A stretch of 48,158 nt of DNA from Ruminococcus sp. (GCA_017521805.1 JAFXDK010000001.1:1-48158), one strand, 5' to 3'. Positions 25,008-33,429 are shown, counted from the first letter of the stretch. Numbers and translations are program-made. The notes: generated by a model from the sequence alone, not told the origin.

Positions 25008-25991
25008 TTGAAAACTAAATTAAAGGGTGTCAGCTACGCTAAGTGGGGTTATATATTCAGTATTCCTTTTATTGTTACATTCCTCCTCTTCTCGCTGTAT
25101 CCTACATTCTACACATTACTTCTCGGTTTTACTGATTGTGTCGGACTTAACAATACCGAGTGGAAATTTCTTGAAAATCCTTTCGATAACTTCAAGACAA
25201 TTTTTGAAAACAATTCATTTAAGAAATCTTTGAAGAATACCGTTCTTATCTGGGTGCTGAACTTCACACCACAGATTACAATGGCACTTCTTCTTTCAGC
25301 TATTTTCACATCTCACAGAAATGAGATTAAGGGAAAAGGCTTCTTCAAGGTAGTATTCTATATGCCCAATATCATTACTGCGGCATCAGTTGCTATCCTC
25401 TTCAATGCACTTTTTGCATATCCTGTAGGTCCTATCAATGACCTTCTTGTATCATTCGGATTCCGTGATGAAGCATACAACTTCCTTGTGTATAAAACAC
25501 CTGCACAGCTTATTGTAGCGTTTATCCAGTTCCTTACATGGTACGGAAATACAATGATAGTTCTTATTTCCGGTATCCTCGGTATCAGCCCCGACATCTA
25601 TGAAGCAGCTGAAATCGACGGTTCCAACGGTTGGCAGACATTCTGGCAGATTACAGTTCCAAACCTCAAAACAGTTCTTCTGTACACACTTATCACCAGC
25701 CTTGTAGGTGGTCTTAATATGTACGATATTCCTAAGCTGTTCAACGAGGGCGGTCCTGACGGTGCAACTCTGACAACCAGCGTATTTATCTACAATCAGG
25801 CGTTCAGCGGAAGATATCTCTACAACAGAGCCGCTGCCGCAAGTATGATTCTTTTCGTTCTCATTTCTATCCTTTCAGCTGTCCTCTTCTGGCTCATGCG
25901 TGATAAGGACGAGGCTAAGATTGAAAAGGAAAAGAGAGAAGCTCGCCGTGCGGCGAAGAAAAAGCAGAAGGAGGCAATGAGATGGCAGTAG
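25008..25991 (+). CDS. Sugar ABC transporter permease (MalF type)
   Basis: A 327-residue inner-membrane permease with six helices. The EAA loop is visible as YEAAEIDGSNGWQTFWQITV, which contacts the ATPase. The C-terminus is a charged cytoplasmic tail (KEKREARRAAKKKQKEA). Start is a TTG at 25008 with AAGGTGGTGG nine or so bases upstream; no ATG is better placed. It overlaps the next permease gene by 10 bp. It belongs with the binding protein at 23446 and the MalG-type partner. No ATPase gene is found in the window, so a shared MsmX-like ATPase is inferred. Confidence 0.95.
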   Translation: MKTKLKGVSYAKWGYIFSIPFIVTFLLFSLYPTFYTLLLGFTDCVGLNNTEWKFLENPFDNFKTIFENNSFKKSLKNTVLIWVLNFTPQITMALLLSAIFTSHRNEIKGKGFFKVVFYMPNIITAASVAILFNALFAYPVGPINDLLVSFGFRDEAYNFLVYKTPAQLIVAFIQFLTWYGNTMIVLISGILGISPDIYEAAEIDGSNGWQTFWQITVPNLKTVLLYTLITSLVGGLNMYDIPKLFNEGGPDGATLTTSVFIYNQAFSGRYLYNRAAAASMILFVLISILSAVLFWLMRDKDEAKIEKEKREARRAAKKKQKEAMRWQ

Positions 25992-26836
25992 TAGCAGGAA
26001 AGAGCAAAGGAAATCTTGCTTTTAAAATATTCGGCTATGCGCTTTGCATTTTCCTTGCCATTATAAGCTTGTTTCCTTTTGTAATTATGATCATCAACTC
26101 AACAAGAAGTACAACACAGATTCAGCAGCACGCTGTATCTCTTATTCCATCATCGTACTTCTTCAGTAACCTTGATGTACTTTTAGACAAGTCTTTTGAC
26201 CCATTAAAGGGATTCTTCAACTCCCTTATTATTTCCTCATGTTCAACAATCTGTACAGTTTATTTCTCAACAATGACTGCATACGCTGTTGTAGCTTATG
26301 ACTGGAAATTAAGAAAGCCTTTCTTCACACTTATTATGTGCGTACTTATGATTCCTGCACAGGTATCAAGTATCGGTTTTTATCAGTTTGTATATAAGAT
26401 TGGACTGACAAACAACTTCCTCGCACTTATTCTTCCATCAATTGCAGCTCCTACTGTAGTATTCTTTATGCGACAGTATATGATACCTGCACTTCCTATG
26501 GAAATTCTCCAGTCCGCACGTATTGACGGCGCAGGAGAAATCAGAATTTTCAATCAGATTGCTCTGCCGATGATGAAGCCTGCTATGGCTACACAGGCTA
26601 TCTTCGCCTTTGTAACAAGCTGGAACGCATTGTTCCTCCCTCAGATTCTTCTCATCGACAATGACAAGCACACATTGCCAATCATGGTAAGCCAGCTCAA
26701 CGGTGATATTTACCGTACAGAGTTCGGTGCAATCTATCTCGGACTTTTCCTGACAGTATTGCCCGTACTTGTGATATACTTCCTCCTTTCGAAGCATATT
26801 ATTGCAGGTGTTGCCCTTGGTGGTGTAAAGGGTTAA
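25982..26836 (+). CDS. Sugar ABC transporter permease (MalG type)
   Basis: A 284-residue membrane permease, partner of the preceding gene. Six hydrophobic segments, with the EAA loop LQSARIDGAGEIRIFNQIAL near residue 180 and the family motif MRQYMIPALPMEI just before. The ten-base overlap with the upstream gene points to coupled translation. It closes the operon, which ends at the terminator 26882-26916. Confidence 0.95.
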   Translation: MAVVAGKSKGNLAFKIFGYALCIFLAIISLFPFVIMIINSTRSTTQIQQHAVSLIPSSYFFSNLDVLLDKSFDPLKGFFNSLIISSCSTICTVYFSTMTAYAVVAYDWKLRKPFFTLIMCVLMIPAQVSSIGFYQFVYKIGLTNNFLALILPSIAAPTVVFFMRQYMIPALPMEILQSARIDGAGEIRIFNQIALPMMKPAMATQAIFAFVTSWNALFLPQILLIDNDKHTLPIMVSQLNGDIYRTEFGAIYLGLFLTVLPVLVIYFLLSKHIIAGVALGGVKG

Positions 26837-26881
26837 TCTATCGTTTCACAGGCGATACACACACACTTTCAAATAAAAAAG

Positions 26882-26916
26882 CGATGACCTTTAGTACTGA
26901 GGTCATCGTTTTTTTT
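26882..26916. terminator. Bidirectional terminator
   Basis: CGATGACCT ttagtactg AGGTCATCG (26882-26908) followed by eight T on the plus strand; the minus strand also has a T-run from the AAAAAA at 26875-26880. It ends both the ABC operon and the anti-sigma gene. Confidence 0.9.
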
Positions 26917-26919
26917 GTT

Positions 26920-27966
26920 TTATCCGAAGAAGTTATACAGAGCTTCTTCCAGTTCGGGAGTGCAGTTGTCGGTATAGACGTTTATTGTGTCCTTTTCGGG
27001 TGGGATAAAGCCAAGGTAGTCATAATAGAGCCGTGTTGTCAGAATAGCACTGCCCTTATCGTCAGAGGCTTCAACTGCTACTTCGTAGTAAAGCATATTT
27101 TTTTCTTCATCAAAAAATTTATCGCTATAATATAAATTATCTTCTGCAAATCCTGCGTTAAGGAATTTTTCCTGATTTTCTATATAGCTGTCGTAATACT
27201 CAGCCTTAAAATTATTTGTTCCAAGAATTTTAGCGTCATGATAAGATAAATAATATAGAGCAGGAATAAATGTAGAATCACTTTCTTCCATTTCGTCTGA
27301 TGCGCTTACTAATTTGTATAATCCGTCTGTCTCCTTTAAAAACCAAAATTCAAGTTTTCGATTATCTTCAAATTCAATAGTAGCAAGATTTGCGACTGTA
27401 TAAGATTCAGCACTATATATCTGCATATATTGGGATTTAACATGAATTTTTTTTACCTTTGTATTTCCGTAATCTTTTTCATATGCCTCTTTTAGATTTT
27501 GTTTGTCTATTTCTAACATTGAATCTAAAAGAGAATAATAATCAAAAATATATTCTTCAACACCATGCCCTTGTGCCTCAACAAAGGAATCAAAATCCTT
27601 ATCGGCTATATATTTTGCTAATTTACGTACTTCAAAGGATTGTATTATCGTTTCAAAGCTGTGAAGTCCGTTCATTTTGGTAATCTGCCCGAATGTGAGA
27701 TACCCCAGACCGCCCAGAATTGCCAGCAGGATAACACCGCATATCCAGAATTTCCACGTAAGCTTTTTCATTTTGCGGTTGACTTTTTTGAAAGTCTCCT
27801 TTTCATCGGGAACAGGTGCGGATTTACTATCCACAGGCATTTTTTCGCAGAGCATACGGCAGCTTTCGCAGTCCTTGATATGCTCCTCAATCATTGCTTT
27901 GCTTTCTTCGCTGCACAATCCCTCCTCAGAAAGTGGGATAAGGTCTTTTATAATTTTGCAGTTCAT
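26920..27966 (-). CDS. Anti-sigma factor with zinc-binding N-terminus
   Basis: A membrane protein of 348 residues that should bind and hold the sigma factor encoded just upstream. The N-terminal zinc-finger anti-sigma motif H..CxxC is seen as EEHIKDCESCRMLCE (residues about 29-43), followed by one membrane helix at about 70-93 (FWICGVILLAILGGLGYLTF) and an extracellular domain of about 250 residues with no family I recognise. The ATG at 27972 overlaps the sigma stop, but the GGAGG is only one base from it; the ATG at 27966 (MNCKII) has normal spacing. The outer domain presumably senses an envelope signal. Confidence 0.85.
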   Translation of the reverse strand: MNCKIIKDLIPLSEEGLCSEESKAMIEEHIKDCESCRMLCEKMPVDSKSAPVPDEKETFKKVNRKMKKLTWKFWICGVILLAILGGLGYLTFGQITKMNGLHSFETIIQSFEVRKLAKYIADKDFDSFVEAQGHGVEEYIFDYYSLLDSMLEIDKQNLKEAYEKDYGNTKVKKIHVKSQYMQIYSAESYTVANLATIEFEDNRKLEFWFLKETDGLYKLVSASDEMEESDSTFIPALYYLSYHDAKILGTNNFKAEYYDSYIENQEKFLNAGFAEDNLYYSDKFFDEEKNMLYYEVAVEASDDKGSAILTTRLYYDYLGFIPPEKDTINVYTDNCTPELEEALYNFFG

Positions 27967-27968
27967 CT

Positions 27969-28460
27969 TCATTCCTCCGTTTCGTCTTTCATAAGTTGTA
28001 TAATTTTTTCCTTTGCCCTGTAGAAAGTTACTCTTGCCCAGTTTTCGCTTTTGCCGAAAATATCTCCTATATCGGCAAATTTCAGTTCAGCAAAAACACG
28101 CAGGGTGAATATTTCCTTGTAGGGCTCATCGAGATTATGGAGAAGCTTATGTATTTCCAGAGCTTGAAAGCGGTCGCCGAAGCTATGCTCAATATTTTCA
28201 TCAAGGGCATTTGCGGCATGGTCAAGGGGCAGATTATTATTGTCCGCACGTTTTGCATTGTTGAGATGCTCATTTTTAGCAATACCGAAAAGCCACGTTT
28301 TCACAGAGCAGTCACCGCGAAATTTATCATAGTGGGTAAAAGCTTTCAGCATGGTATTCTGTAGTATATCTTTTGCCGTGGCTTCATTCATACACAGGCT
28401 CAGAGCGTAGTGGTAGACATCGGCGGCATAAAGCTCGTATATCTTGTCAAAGTTCTCCAT
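27969..28460 (-). CDS. ECF-type RNA polymerase sigma factor
   Basis: A 163-residue sigma-70 family factor with region 2 (about 5-70, including AKDILQNTMLKAFTHYDKFR) and region 4 (about 105-160, with FAELKFADIGDIFGKSENWA as the -35-binding helix-turn-helix). It would direct RNA polymerase to a small regulon. It is translationally coupled to its zinc-finger anti-sigma partner. AGGTGAACC precedes the ATG. A TGTAAC...GTCTAAT pair upstream (28521-28551) looks like an autoregulated ECF promoter. Confidence 0.92.
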   Translation of the reverse strand: MENFDKIYELYAADVYHYALSLCMNEATAKDILQNTMLKAFTHYDKFRGDCSVKTWLFGIAKNEHLNNAKRADNNNLPLDHAANALDENIEHSFGDRFQALEIHKLLHNLDEPYKEIFTLRVFAELKFADIGDIFGKSENWARVTFYRAKEKIIQLMKDETEE

Positions 28461-28520
28461 TGGTTCACCTCGGTTCGTAAAAAAGTTTCAGAGAATAACG
28501 CGTTATTGTGTTCTCTGATA

Positions 28521-28551
28521 ATTAGACAATCGGGAAGTACAAAACGTTACA
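28521..28551 (-). promoter_or_regulatory. Candidate ECF promoter of the sigma/anti-sigma operon
   Basis: On the minus strand TGTAAC (28546-28551) is followed 18 bases later by GTCTAAT (28521-28527), resembling ECF-type -35 and -10 boxes. Between it and the gene is an inverted repeat TCAGAGAA / TTCTCTGA (28488-28518) around AATAACGCGTTATT. Confidence 0.5.
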
Positions 28552-28571
28552 GGAATTTGAAAATTTTTCTT

Positions 28572-29228
28572 TTAATTTTTTTCAGATACTTTTATGGCAG
28601 AATGATAAAGTGATACAAGTGTAAGACTTATCAATATTCCGCCGATTATATCCGTAAACCAATGTACTCCAGAAATAAGTCTGCCAATAATTGTAACTGT
28701 AATAATGGCATAGGAAATGATTTTAACTACTGTATTGATTGTTTTACTTTTGATAAGCCTGCTGCATTGGTCAATGCATACGGACATAAGACAAATAGTC
28801 ATAAGTGTATGCGATGAGGGATACGAGGCTTCAAGCCTGCCATTCATCAGTACAGGGCGGTAGTTGATAATATAACTTTCGAAAAAGAGATATACCGCAA
28901 TAACAAGTATGTAAAAAATTCCAAGAATTATAATGCTTTTATCAACCTTAAAAAGGCTTTTTCTGCGGATAAGCTGTGTAACACCAACGGCAAAAAATAC
29001 AAACGTGGTAAATACGGGAATAAGTCCCAGCCAGTCGGTAATATGATACCATATCATATTTACTCCGAAAAGATTGTGGATAAAACCGTTGACAGCTGCA
29101 AATCCTATTTCCGATTTCTGCGGTCCGATTGGCTGTACGTCTGCAAGCTTTGTCAGCAGAGTGAATATCACAGAGGATATGCAAAGCAGAACGGTGATAA
29201 AAAATGTGTGTTTGTTTTCCTTTTTCAT
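28572..29228 (-). CDS. PAP2-family phosphatase
   Basis: A 218-residue membrane phosphatase, likely acting on a lipid phosphate such as undecaprenyl pyrophosphate or phosphatidic acid. Motif elements are visible: YPSSHT (PSGH-like) and the C-terminal SRxxxxxHxxxD-like GRLISGVHWFTDI. The first Lys/Arg motif is weak (NYRPVLMNGRLEASYPSSHT). About five or six helices. AAGGAGAATTTATT fixes the start. It stands alone on the minus strand; substrate not known. Confidence 0.87.
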   Translation of the reverse strand: MKKENKHTFFITVLLCISSVIFTLLTKLADVQPIGPQKSEIGFAAVNGFIHNLFGVNMIWYHITDWLGLIPVFTTFVFFAVGVTQLIRRKSLFKVDKSIIILGIFYILVIAVYLFFESYIINYRPVLMNGRLEASYPSSHTLMTICLMSVCIDQCSRLIKSKTINTVVKIISYAIITVTIIGRLISGVHWFTDIIGGILISLTLVSLYHSAIKVSEKN

Positions 29229-29368
29229 AATAAATTCTCCTTAAAAGATATTGGCGTTATTGCCTGAATTTATTATAATACAGAAAATTACGACACACAA
29301 GAAACGGTCGGTAACATAGTGATACCAACCGTGTCATATGGCTATATTTCGCAATGTTACCCTTCGTG

Positions 29369-29971
29369 TCAGGACTTTTTCACAAGCAGAAAAACTTTGA
29401 AAAGCAGGATAAAAAGCGTTAAAGCTACGGCATAGGGAGAATGCCATAAAAGCAGAAAAATCAAAGCAGCTGACAGACAAAGTGAGCCGTATCTAAAAAA
29501 ATTGTTGAGCTTTTCTCTTTGAAGCAAGACGTATGAAAGATAAGCAATTCCAAATAATCCGCAAAGGCAGATAAGTGCAATGTAAATTATTTTCATATAC
29601 GGCATTATACTCGTAAGTGAGAAAAGCGACACAGACAGAAAAGCACCCTCAGATTCCTGTTTGAAAACAGGCAGAAATAAAATCAGCAAAGTCATAATAT
29701 CAAGAATGGCAAACACGGCTGATTTTAGCTGCAATACCTTTGTTGCGCTTTCTTTTTCGCATACTTCAATCAGTTCATCGCTTGAAAGAAGTTCGTCAAT
29801 TGAAACATTGAAAAACTTTGATATTGCCTTTAAGGAGTCGATATTTGGGCAACCTCTGTCAGATTCCCATTTTGAAATTGCAGTACGTGATACAAAAAGT
29901 TGCTGTGCAAGTTGTTCCTGTGTAAGACCTTTAGATTTTCGCAGTTTTTGTAATTTCTCGGAAAATTCCAT
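29369..29971 (-). CDS. XRE-family regulator with membrane helices
   Basis: A 200-residue protein with an N-terminal Cro/CI helix-turn-helix (residues about 6-62: LRKSKGLTQEQLAQQLFVSR, AISKWESDRGCPNIDSLKAI) and a C-terminal membrane part of about four helices from residue 80 on. Membrane-bound XRE regulators of this form are common in Firmicutes and sense envelope or immunity signals in a way not known. It begins 14 bp after the (p)ppGpp synthetase stop on the same strand, so the two probably form an operon. Confidence 0.88.
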   Translation of the reverse strand: MEFSEKLQKLRKSKGLTQEQLAQQLFVSRTAISKWESDRGCPNIDSLKAISKFFNVSIDELLSSDELIEVCEKESATKVLQLKSAVFAILDIMTLLILFLPVFKQESEGAFLSVSLFSLTSIMPYMKIIYIALICLCGLFGIAYLSYVLLQREKLNNFFRYGSLCLSAALIFLLLWHSPYAVALTLFILLFKVFLLVKKS

Positions 29972-29985
29972 AGTTTTTCCTTTCT

Positions 29986-30696
29986 TTATTTTTTCTCCGC
30001 AACAGAAATTTTATTTTTCACCGTCTGCATACGCTCGTCAAGTTCCGCGCTCATCTGTGAGCATATAAGCAGTTCATTTCCGAGAAGTTCAGCGTCTGCG
30101 TCGGAAATATTCTTTTTATATCGGAGTTTATGTTCAAGGCTCGCCCAGAAATCCATAGCAATAGTGCGGAACTGCACCTCAGCTTTCATATGGCGTGTTT
30201 CATTCTGTAGAAAAATTGGCACTTCAACAATAAGATGCAGACTTCTGTAGCCGTTGGGCTTTGGATTTTTTATGTAGTCCTTTTTCTCGATAAGCTTCAC
30301 ATCGTCCTGACGGAGAAAACTTTCCGCAAGACGGTAAATATCCTCCTGAAATGAGCATATAACGCGGATTCCAGCCACATCGTAAATATTTTCTTCAAGG
30401 GATTTCAGATTCATCGGCAGATTTTTATTCCGCATTTTCTTGATAAGGCTGTCCCATGATTTAAGACGGGTTTTAATAGTCTCAATGGGATTTCTGTCAT
30501 ATTCAAGGGAGAGTTCCTCATTCAAAACGAAAAATTTAGTTTCAATTTCCATAATCACACAGCGGTAATAAGCCATAAGTGTTTCGATTGGCAGAGTTTT
30601 TTCTTTTGCAAGGTCAAGAAATTCGTCCGACAGCAGTTCACGCTTGATTTTCTCATGCTGTACAGGTGATAATTGTGAATGTAATTCTAATGGCAT
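29986..30696 (-). CDS. Small alarmone ((p)ppGpp) synthetase, RelA/SpoT domain
   Basis: A RelQ/YjbM-type single-domain GTP pyrophosphokinase of about 236 residues, with no hydrolase domain. It makes (p)ppGpp from ATP and GTP or GDP. Synthetase-domain signatures: RLKSWDSLIKKMRNK, DVAGIRVICSFQEDIYRLAE, YIKNPKPNGYRSLHLIVEVP and EVQFRTIAMDFWASLEHKLRY. The C-terminal helices (SAELDERMQTVKNKI) are the usual tetramer part. The frame opens at 30711, but the ATG at 30696 has GGGGGATTTCATT spacing and is preferred. Promoter at 30729-30756. Likely co-transcribed with the XRE regulator downstream. Confidence 0.92.
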   Translation of the reverse strand: MPLELHSQLSPVQHEKIKRELLSDEFLDLAKEKTLPIETLMAYYRCVIMEIETKFFVLNEELSLEYDRNPIETIKTRLKSWDSLIKKMRNKNLPMNLKSLEENIYDVAGIRVICSFQEDIYRLAESFLRQDDVKLIEKKDYIKNPKPNGYRSLHLIVEVPIFLQNETRHMKAEVQFRTIAMDFWASLEHKLRYKKNISDADAELLGNELLICSQMSAELDERMQTVKNKISVAEKK

Positions 30697-30728
30697 AATG
30701 AAATCCCCCATAAATAGTTTATACTATA

Positions 30729-30756
30729 ATTATACCAGTTTCAAGGGAAAAGTCAA
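30729..30756 (-). promoter_or_regulatory. Promoter of the alarmone synthetase gene
   Basis: Minus strand TTGACT (30751-30756), 16-base spacer, TATAAT (30729-30734). Confidence 0.7.
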
Positions 30757-30810
30757 GGAAAATCGCGGCATTTTCATATAGCTTTCATTTTGTGAAAAAC
30801 AGAAAAAAAT

Positions 30811-30831
30811 ATGGGCGGTCAATGACCGCCC
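30811..30831. terminator. Hairpin after the anti-sigma-like gene
   Basis: GGGCGGTCAATGACCGCCC, a short perfect palindrome about 10 bp beyond the 30839 stop. It resembles the hairpin arms of the MITE-like repeats, so it may be a repeat remnant used as a terminator. Confidence 0.5.
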
Positions 30832-30838
30832 GTAATTG

Positions 30839-32482
30839 TTATCGTAACCGTTCTCTGCCGTATTTTGATTCATACCATACCGCAGGCTGTTCTAAAAATA
30901 TGATTATTTTCTCGCTGCCCGAATTATCGCCTAACCAATATTCATAGCGTGTAATTCCGCTTCCGCCGATAATATCGGGACAATCGCAGATTTCGTTGAA
31001 TGCTTCAATAATTCTGTCTGCATATGCCGAATCATATATATCATTTGGTGTGCCGTTTTCTTTGATTATTTTCTCTGCCTGTTTAAATGTAAGGCGGTTT
31101 ACATCTGCCATTTCGCCGTTGAGAATTGCCCTTTCACGCACCATTGTGCAGATGTTCTGACGCTCATACTCCTCTATTTCTTTCATGCGGATATTATAAT
31201 ATTCCTCATTTTCATCGGCGATATTCCAGTTAATCGGCTGTTCAACATACATATGCTTTGGAATCTCAAGCTTTACAAGGTTGATTGACATGACACATTC
31301 CGCAACCTCAAAATTTTTCCACTTGGCTGTAAGCTTGATTTCGCTGCTATTTACGGCAAAATCCTCGATTTCCAGCATACTTCTTGCTCCTGCACTCTGC
31401 TGAACTGCATTGAGTGCAAGCACGTTGCTGCGGAAATAGCTGTCGTTGTACTGATTGAGATATTGCTCAACCTTGTCATCACGGTAAATTTTTTCAAGAT
31501 ATTCACGGAGTTCGTAAGTATTTGTAATTACCTCAGAATAACCCGAATAAGTAACACCCCATACATTATCCGTGAAATCGCCAAATGACCAGTCAATCTC
31601 AGCCTTTGCATTATGATCCTTGACTTTATAAGGCTCACCGTATTTCTTAACCCATTCGAGGATTTCGGGAGTTATATCGGCTTCCTCGCTGCCATTTCGC
31701 CATACGTGCTTACAGCCCACAAGAATCTGATATATTGTGCCGTCCTCTGCTGTAAGGATATAATCAGCTATACCGTCGCAGGTGTAGGGGCTGTAGCTGA
31801 GATTTGCCAACATATCGAAGATATCGCCCTCTGATATAGCAGGCGGTGCAGGTGGAACTGTAACAGGCTTAGTTGTCGTTACAGGTGTGCTGACAGCAGG
31901 GGCAGATGTAGGAGCAGGCGGAGCTTGCGGTACAGTTGTACGCAATGCCTTTGTAGTTGTCCTTTTCTCCTTAGTAACAGGCGGAGGCGGTGGCGCTTCC
32001 GTTTCTTTTGTTTTCTCCGGATTTTCGGAAGATGTGGGGAGTACGATTGTAGTTTCGTCTGTAGGTGGTTGGGGAGCTGTAACCTCCGCGATTATATCGG
32101 ATTCCCCAATTTTAGTAGTAACAGCCGCCGTTGATTTTTCCTCATCTTCCACAGGCGCAGTAGCCATATCCACAGCAGGTGGTCCCTGTATATTTTCCGG
32201 ACCATCGGGAGCGTTTTTCAACGCCTTGAATGCAACAGGAATAACAGCAAGTGCAAAAACAGCAGCAGCAGTTCCGAATATATAGCGGAAAACAGGCTTT
32301 TTAGCAGTTTCAACACCGCTTACAACATCGGCAGGAGTGAAATCCTCCGCGGTATTCAGTCTTTGACGGACTTTTTTGCAGATTGATTTCTGCTCCGACT
32401 TATCCATATCGGGATATTTTTCGGAGATATTCTCAACAATATTGTCATCTAAATCCGAAAATCTAAATAAATCCTTTTTCAT
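30839..32482 (-). CDS. Putative membrane anti-sigma partner with Pro/Thr-rich stalk
   Basis: A 547-residue protein with a cytoplasmic N-terminus of about 68 residues, one membrane helix at about 69-90 (YIFGTAAAVFALAVIPVAF), a stalk rich in Pro, Thr and Ala at about 100-220, and an outer domain of about 320 residues (from EGDIFDMLANLSYSPYTCDG on) without a family I recognise. It follows the sigma gene by 19 bp, and its N-terminal size and topology fit an anti-sigma factor, although no zinc motif is present. In Clostridium thermocellum RsgI-type anti-sigma factors carry outer carbohydrate-sensing domains; a similar role is possible but not shown. AGGAGG precedes the ATG. Confidence 0.75.
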   Translation of the reverse strand: MKKDLFRFSDLDDNIVENISEKYPDMDKSEQKSICKKVRQRLNTAEDFTPADVVSGVETAKKPVFRYIFGTAAAVFALAVIPVAFKALKNAPDGPENIQGPPAVDMATAPVEDEEKSTAAVTTKIGESDIIAEVTAPQPPTDETTIVLPTSSENPEKTKETEAPPPPPVTKEKRTTTKALRTTVPQAPPAPTSAPAVSTPVTTTKPVTVPPAPPAISEGDIFDMLANLSYSPYTCDGIADYILTAEDGTIYQILVGCKHVWRNGSEEADITPEILEWVKKYGEPYKVKDHNAKAEIDWSFGDFTDNVWGVTYSGYSEVITNTYELREYLEKIYRDDKVEQYLNQYNDSYFRSNVLALNAVQQSAGARSMLEIEDFAVNSSEIKLTAKWKNFEVAECVMSINLVKLEIPKHMYVEQPINWNIADENEEYYNIRMKEIEEYERQNICTMVRERAILNGEMADVNRLTFKQAEKIIKENGTPNDIYDSAYADRIIEAFNEICDCPDIIGGSGITRYEYWLGDNSGSEKIIIFLEQPAVWYESKYGRERLR

Positions 32483-32501
32483 TAGTCATACCTCCTGTGT
32501 T

Positions 32502-33026
32502 TTATTCATAAAAGCCCTGATTTACAAGAATTTCCTTGATTTTTTTCTCTGCACGCTGAGCTCTCTTATGTACTGCGGCAGGGGATAAACTAAGGATTTT
32601 TCCGATTTCATGGGCTTTTCTGCGGTAGAAATAGCGGTATATAATAATAGCTGAATCAGGTTCACCCAAGGATTGCACTGCATTCCAAAGGGCAGTATTA
32701 AGAGCCTTTTTGTCCGATTCTTCTTCAATATTTGTTTTATCTGGGGTAAGGATTATATCCTCATCAGTACCGCCGCAGTTGTTATTTTTGCAGGAAATAC
32801 GGCGGAAATAGTCCACAGCACGACGTTTTGCGATAGTGCCTATAAAATACTTCATTTCATTATCAGAAGCAGGAAGATTATCGGGATTTTTACAGACTTC
32901 CAGAAAGACATCGCTGATACAATCTTCGATATCCTCATAAGAGGCAACACTGCCGATTTTATTTACAATTATAGCTTTAACATATCCTCCAAATTTTTCA
33001 ACAAGCATTTCTAGTTTGTCCGCCAT
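32502..33026 (-). CDS. Sigma-70 family RNA polymerase sigma factor
   Basis: A 174-residue ECF-like sigma factor. Region 2 at about 8-75 (YEDIEDCISDVFLEVCKNPD, GTIAKRRAVDYFRRI) and region 4 at about 115-165 (PDSAIIIYRYFYRRKAHEIG, LSLSPAAVHKRAQRAEKKI). GGAGGTGATAAT precedes the ATG. It is the first gene of a two-gene operon with the large membrane protein, which is presumably its inhibitor. Targets are not visible from sequence. Confidence 0.9.
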   Translation of the reverse strand: MADKLEMLVEKFGGYVKAIIVNKIGSVASYEDIEDCISDVFLEVCKNPDNLPASDNEMKYFIGTIAKRRAVDYFRRISCKNNNCGGTDEDIILTPDKTNIEEESDKKALNTALWNAVQSLGEPDSAIIIYRYFYRRKAHEIGKILSLSPAAVHKRAQRAEKKIKEILVNQGFYE

Positions 33027-33400
33027 ATTATCACCTCCTGTTATAACAATCGTTTTAAAAGAAAAAAGTGGACAAAAAATGCGTAATTATTTTGTTTTCA
33101 GATATTTTACTATAATTATCACATTGTAGGGGCTGCCTTTGGCAGTCCGCAGTCTGTAGAAAAAGCCAGTTCTATGCACGGGCGCACAGGAATGCGCCCC
33201 TACAGATTGGCTATTTTGCGTCGTTTCGTGCAGGGGCGGATATTATCCGCCCGCAATTTCGGAACGAAATTCAGGTTTTTCGATAACCTCGGGACTGCCT
33301 TTGGCAGTCTGAAAAAATTTTTTCAGAAATTTTAAAATAAATGCAACGTTTTTTATTTCTCAGGTGTGTTATTTATAGAAGCCTATAAATTCCATATAAT
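33027..33400. other. Intergenic region holding MITE-like copy B
   Basis: No gene. It contains the leader of the sigma gene (AAAACGATTGTTATAAC at about 33040-33056 on the minus strand, a possible promoter) and the repeat element at 33124-33310. Confidence 0.6.
33152..33286. mobile_element. MITE-like repeat, copy B
   Basis: Ends GTCTGTAGAAAAA (33152-33164) and GTTTTTCGATAAC (about 33275-33287). Internal hairpins GGGCGCACAGGAATGCGCCC and GGGCGGATATTATCCGCCC and the constant CGCAATTTCGGAACGAAATT. It is flanked by two copies of CTGCCTTTGGCAGTC (33133-33147 and 33295-33309), so it again lies between repeated hairpins. Confidence 0.75.
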
Positions 33401-33429
33401 TTGACATATTGGTATATTTATAGTATAAT
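33401..33429 (+). promoter_or_regulatory. Promoter of membrane protein gene
   Basis: TTGACA (33401-33406), 17-base spacer, TATAAT (33424-33429): a full consensus promoter. Confidence 0.85.

Noticed and set aside
31887-32285. Plus-strand 132-codon frame rich in Gly, Val and Ser
   Set aside because: It is the antisense image of the Pro/Thr/Ala-rich stalk of the membrane protein on the minus strand.
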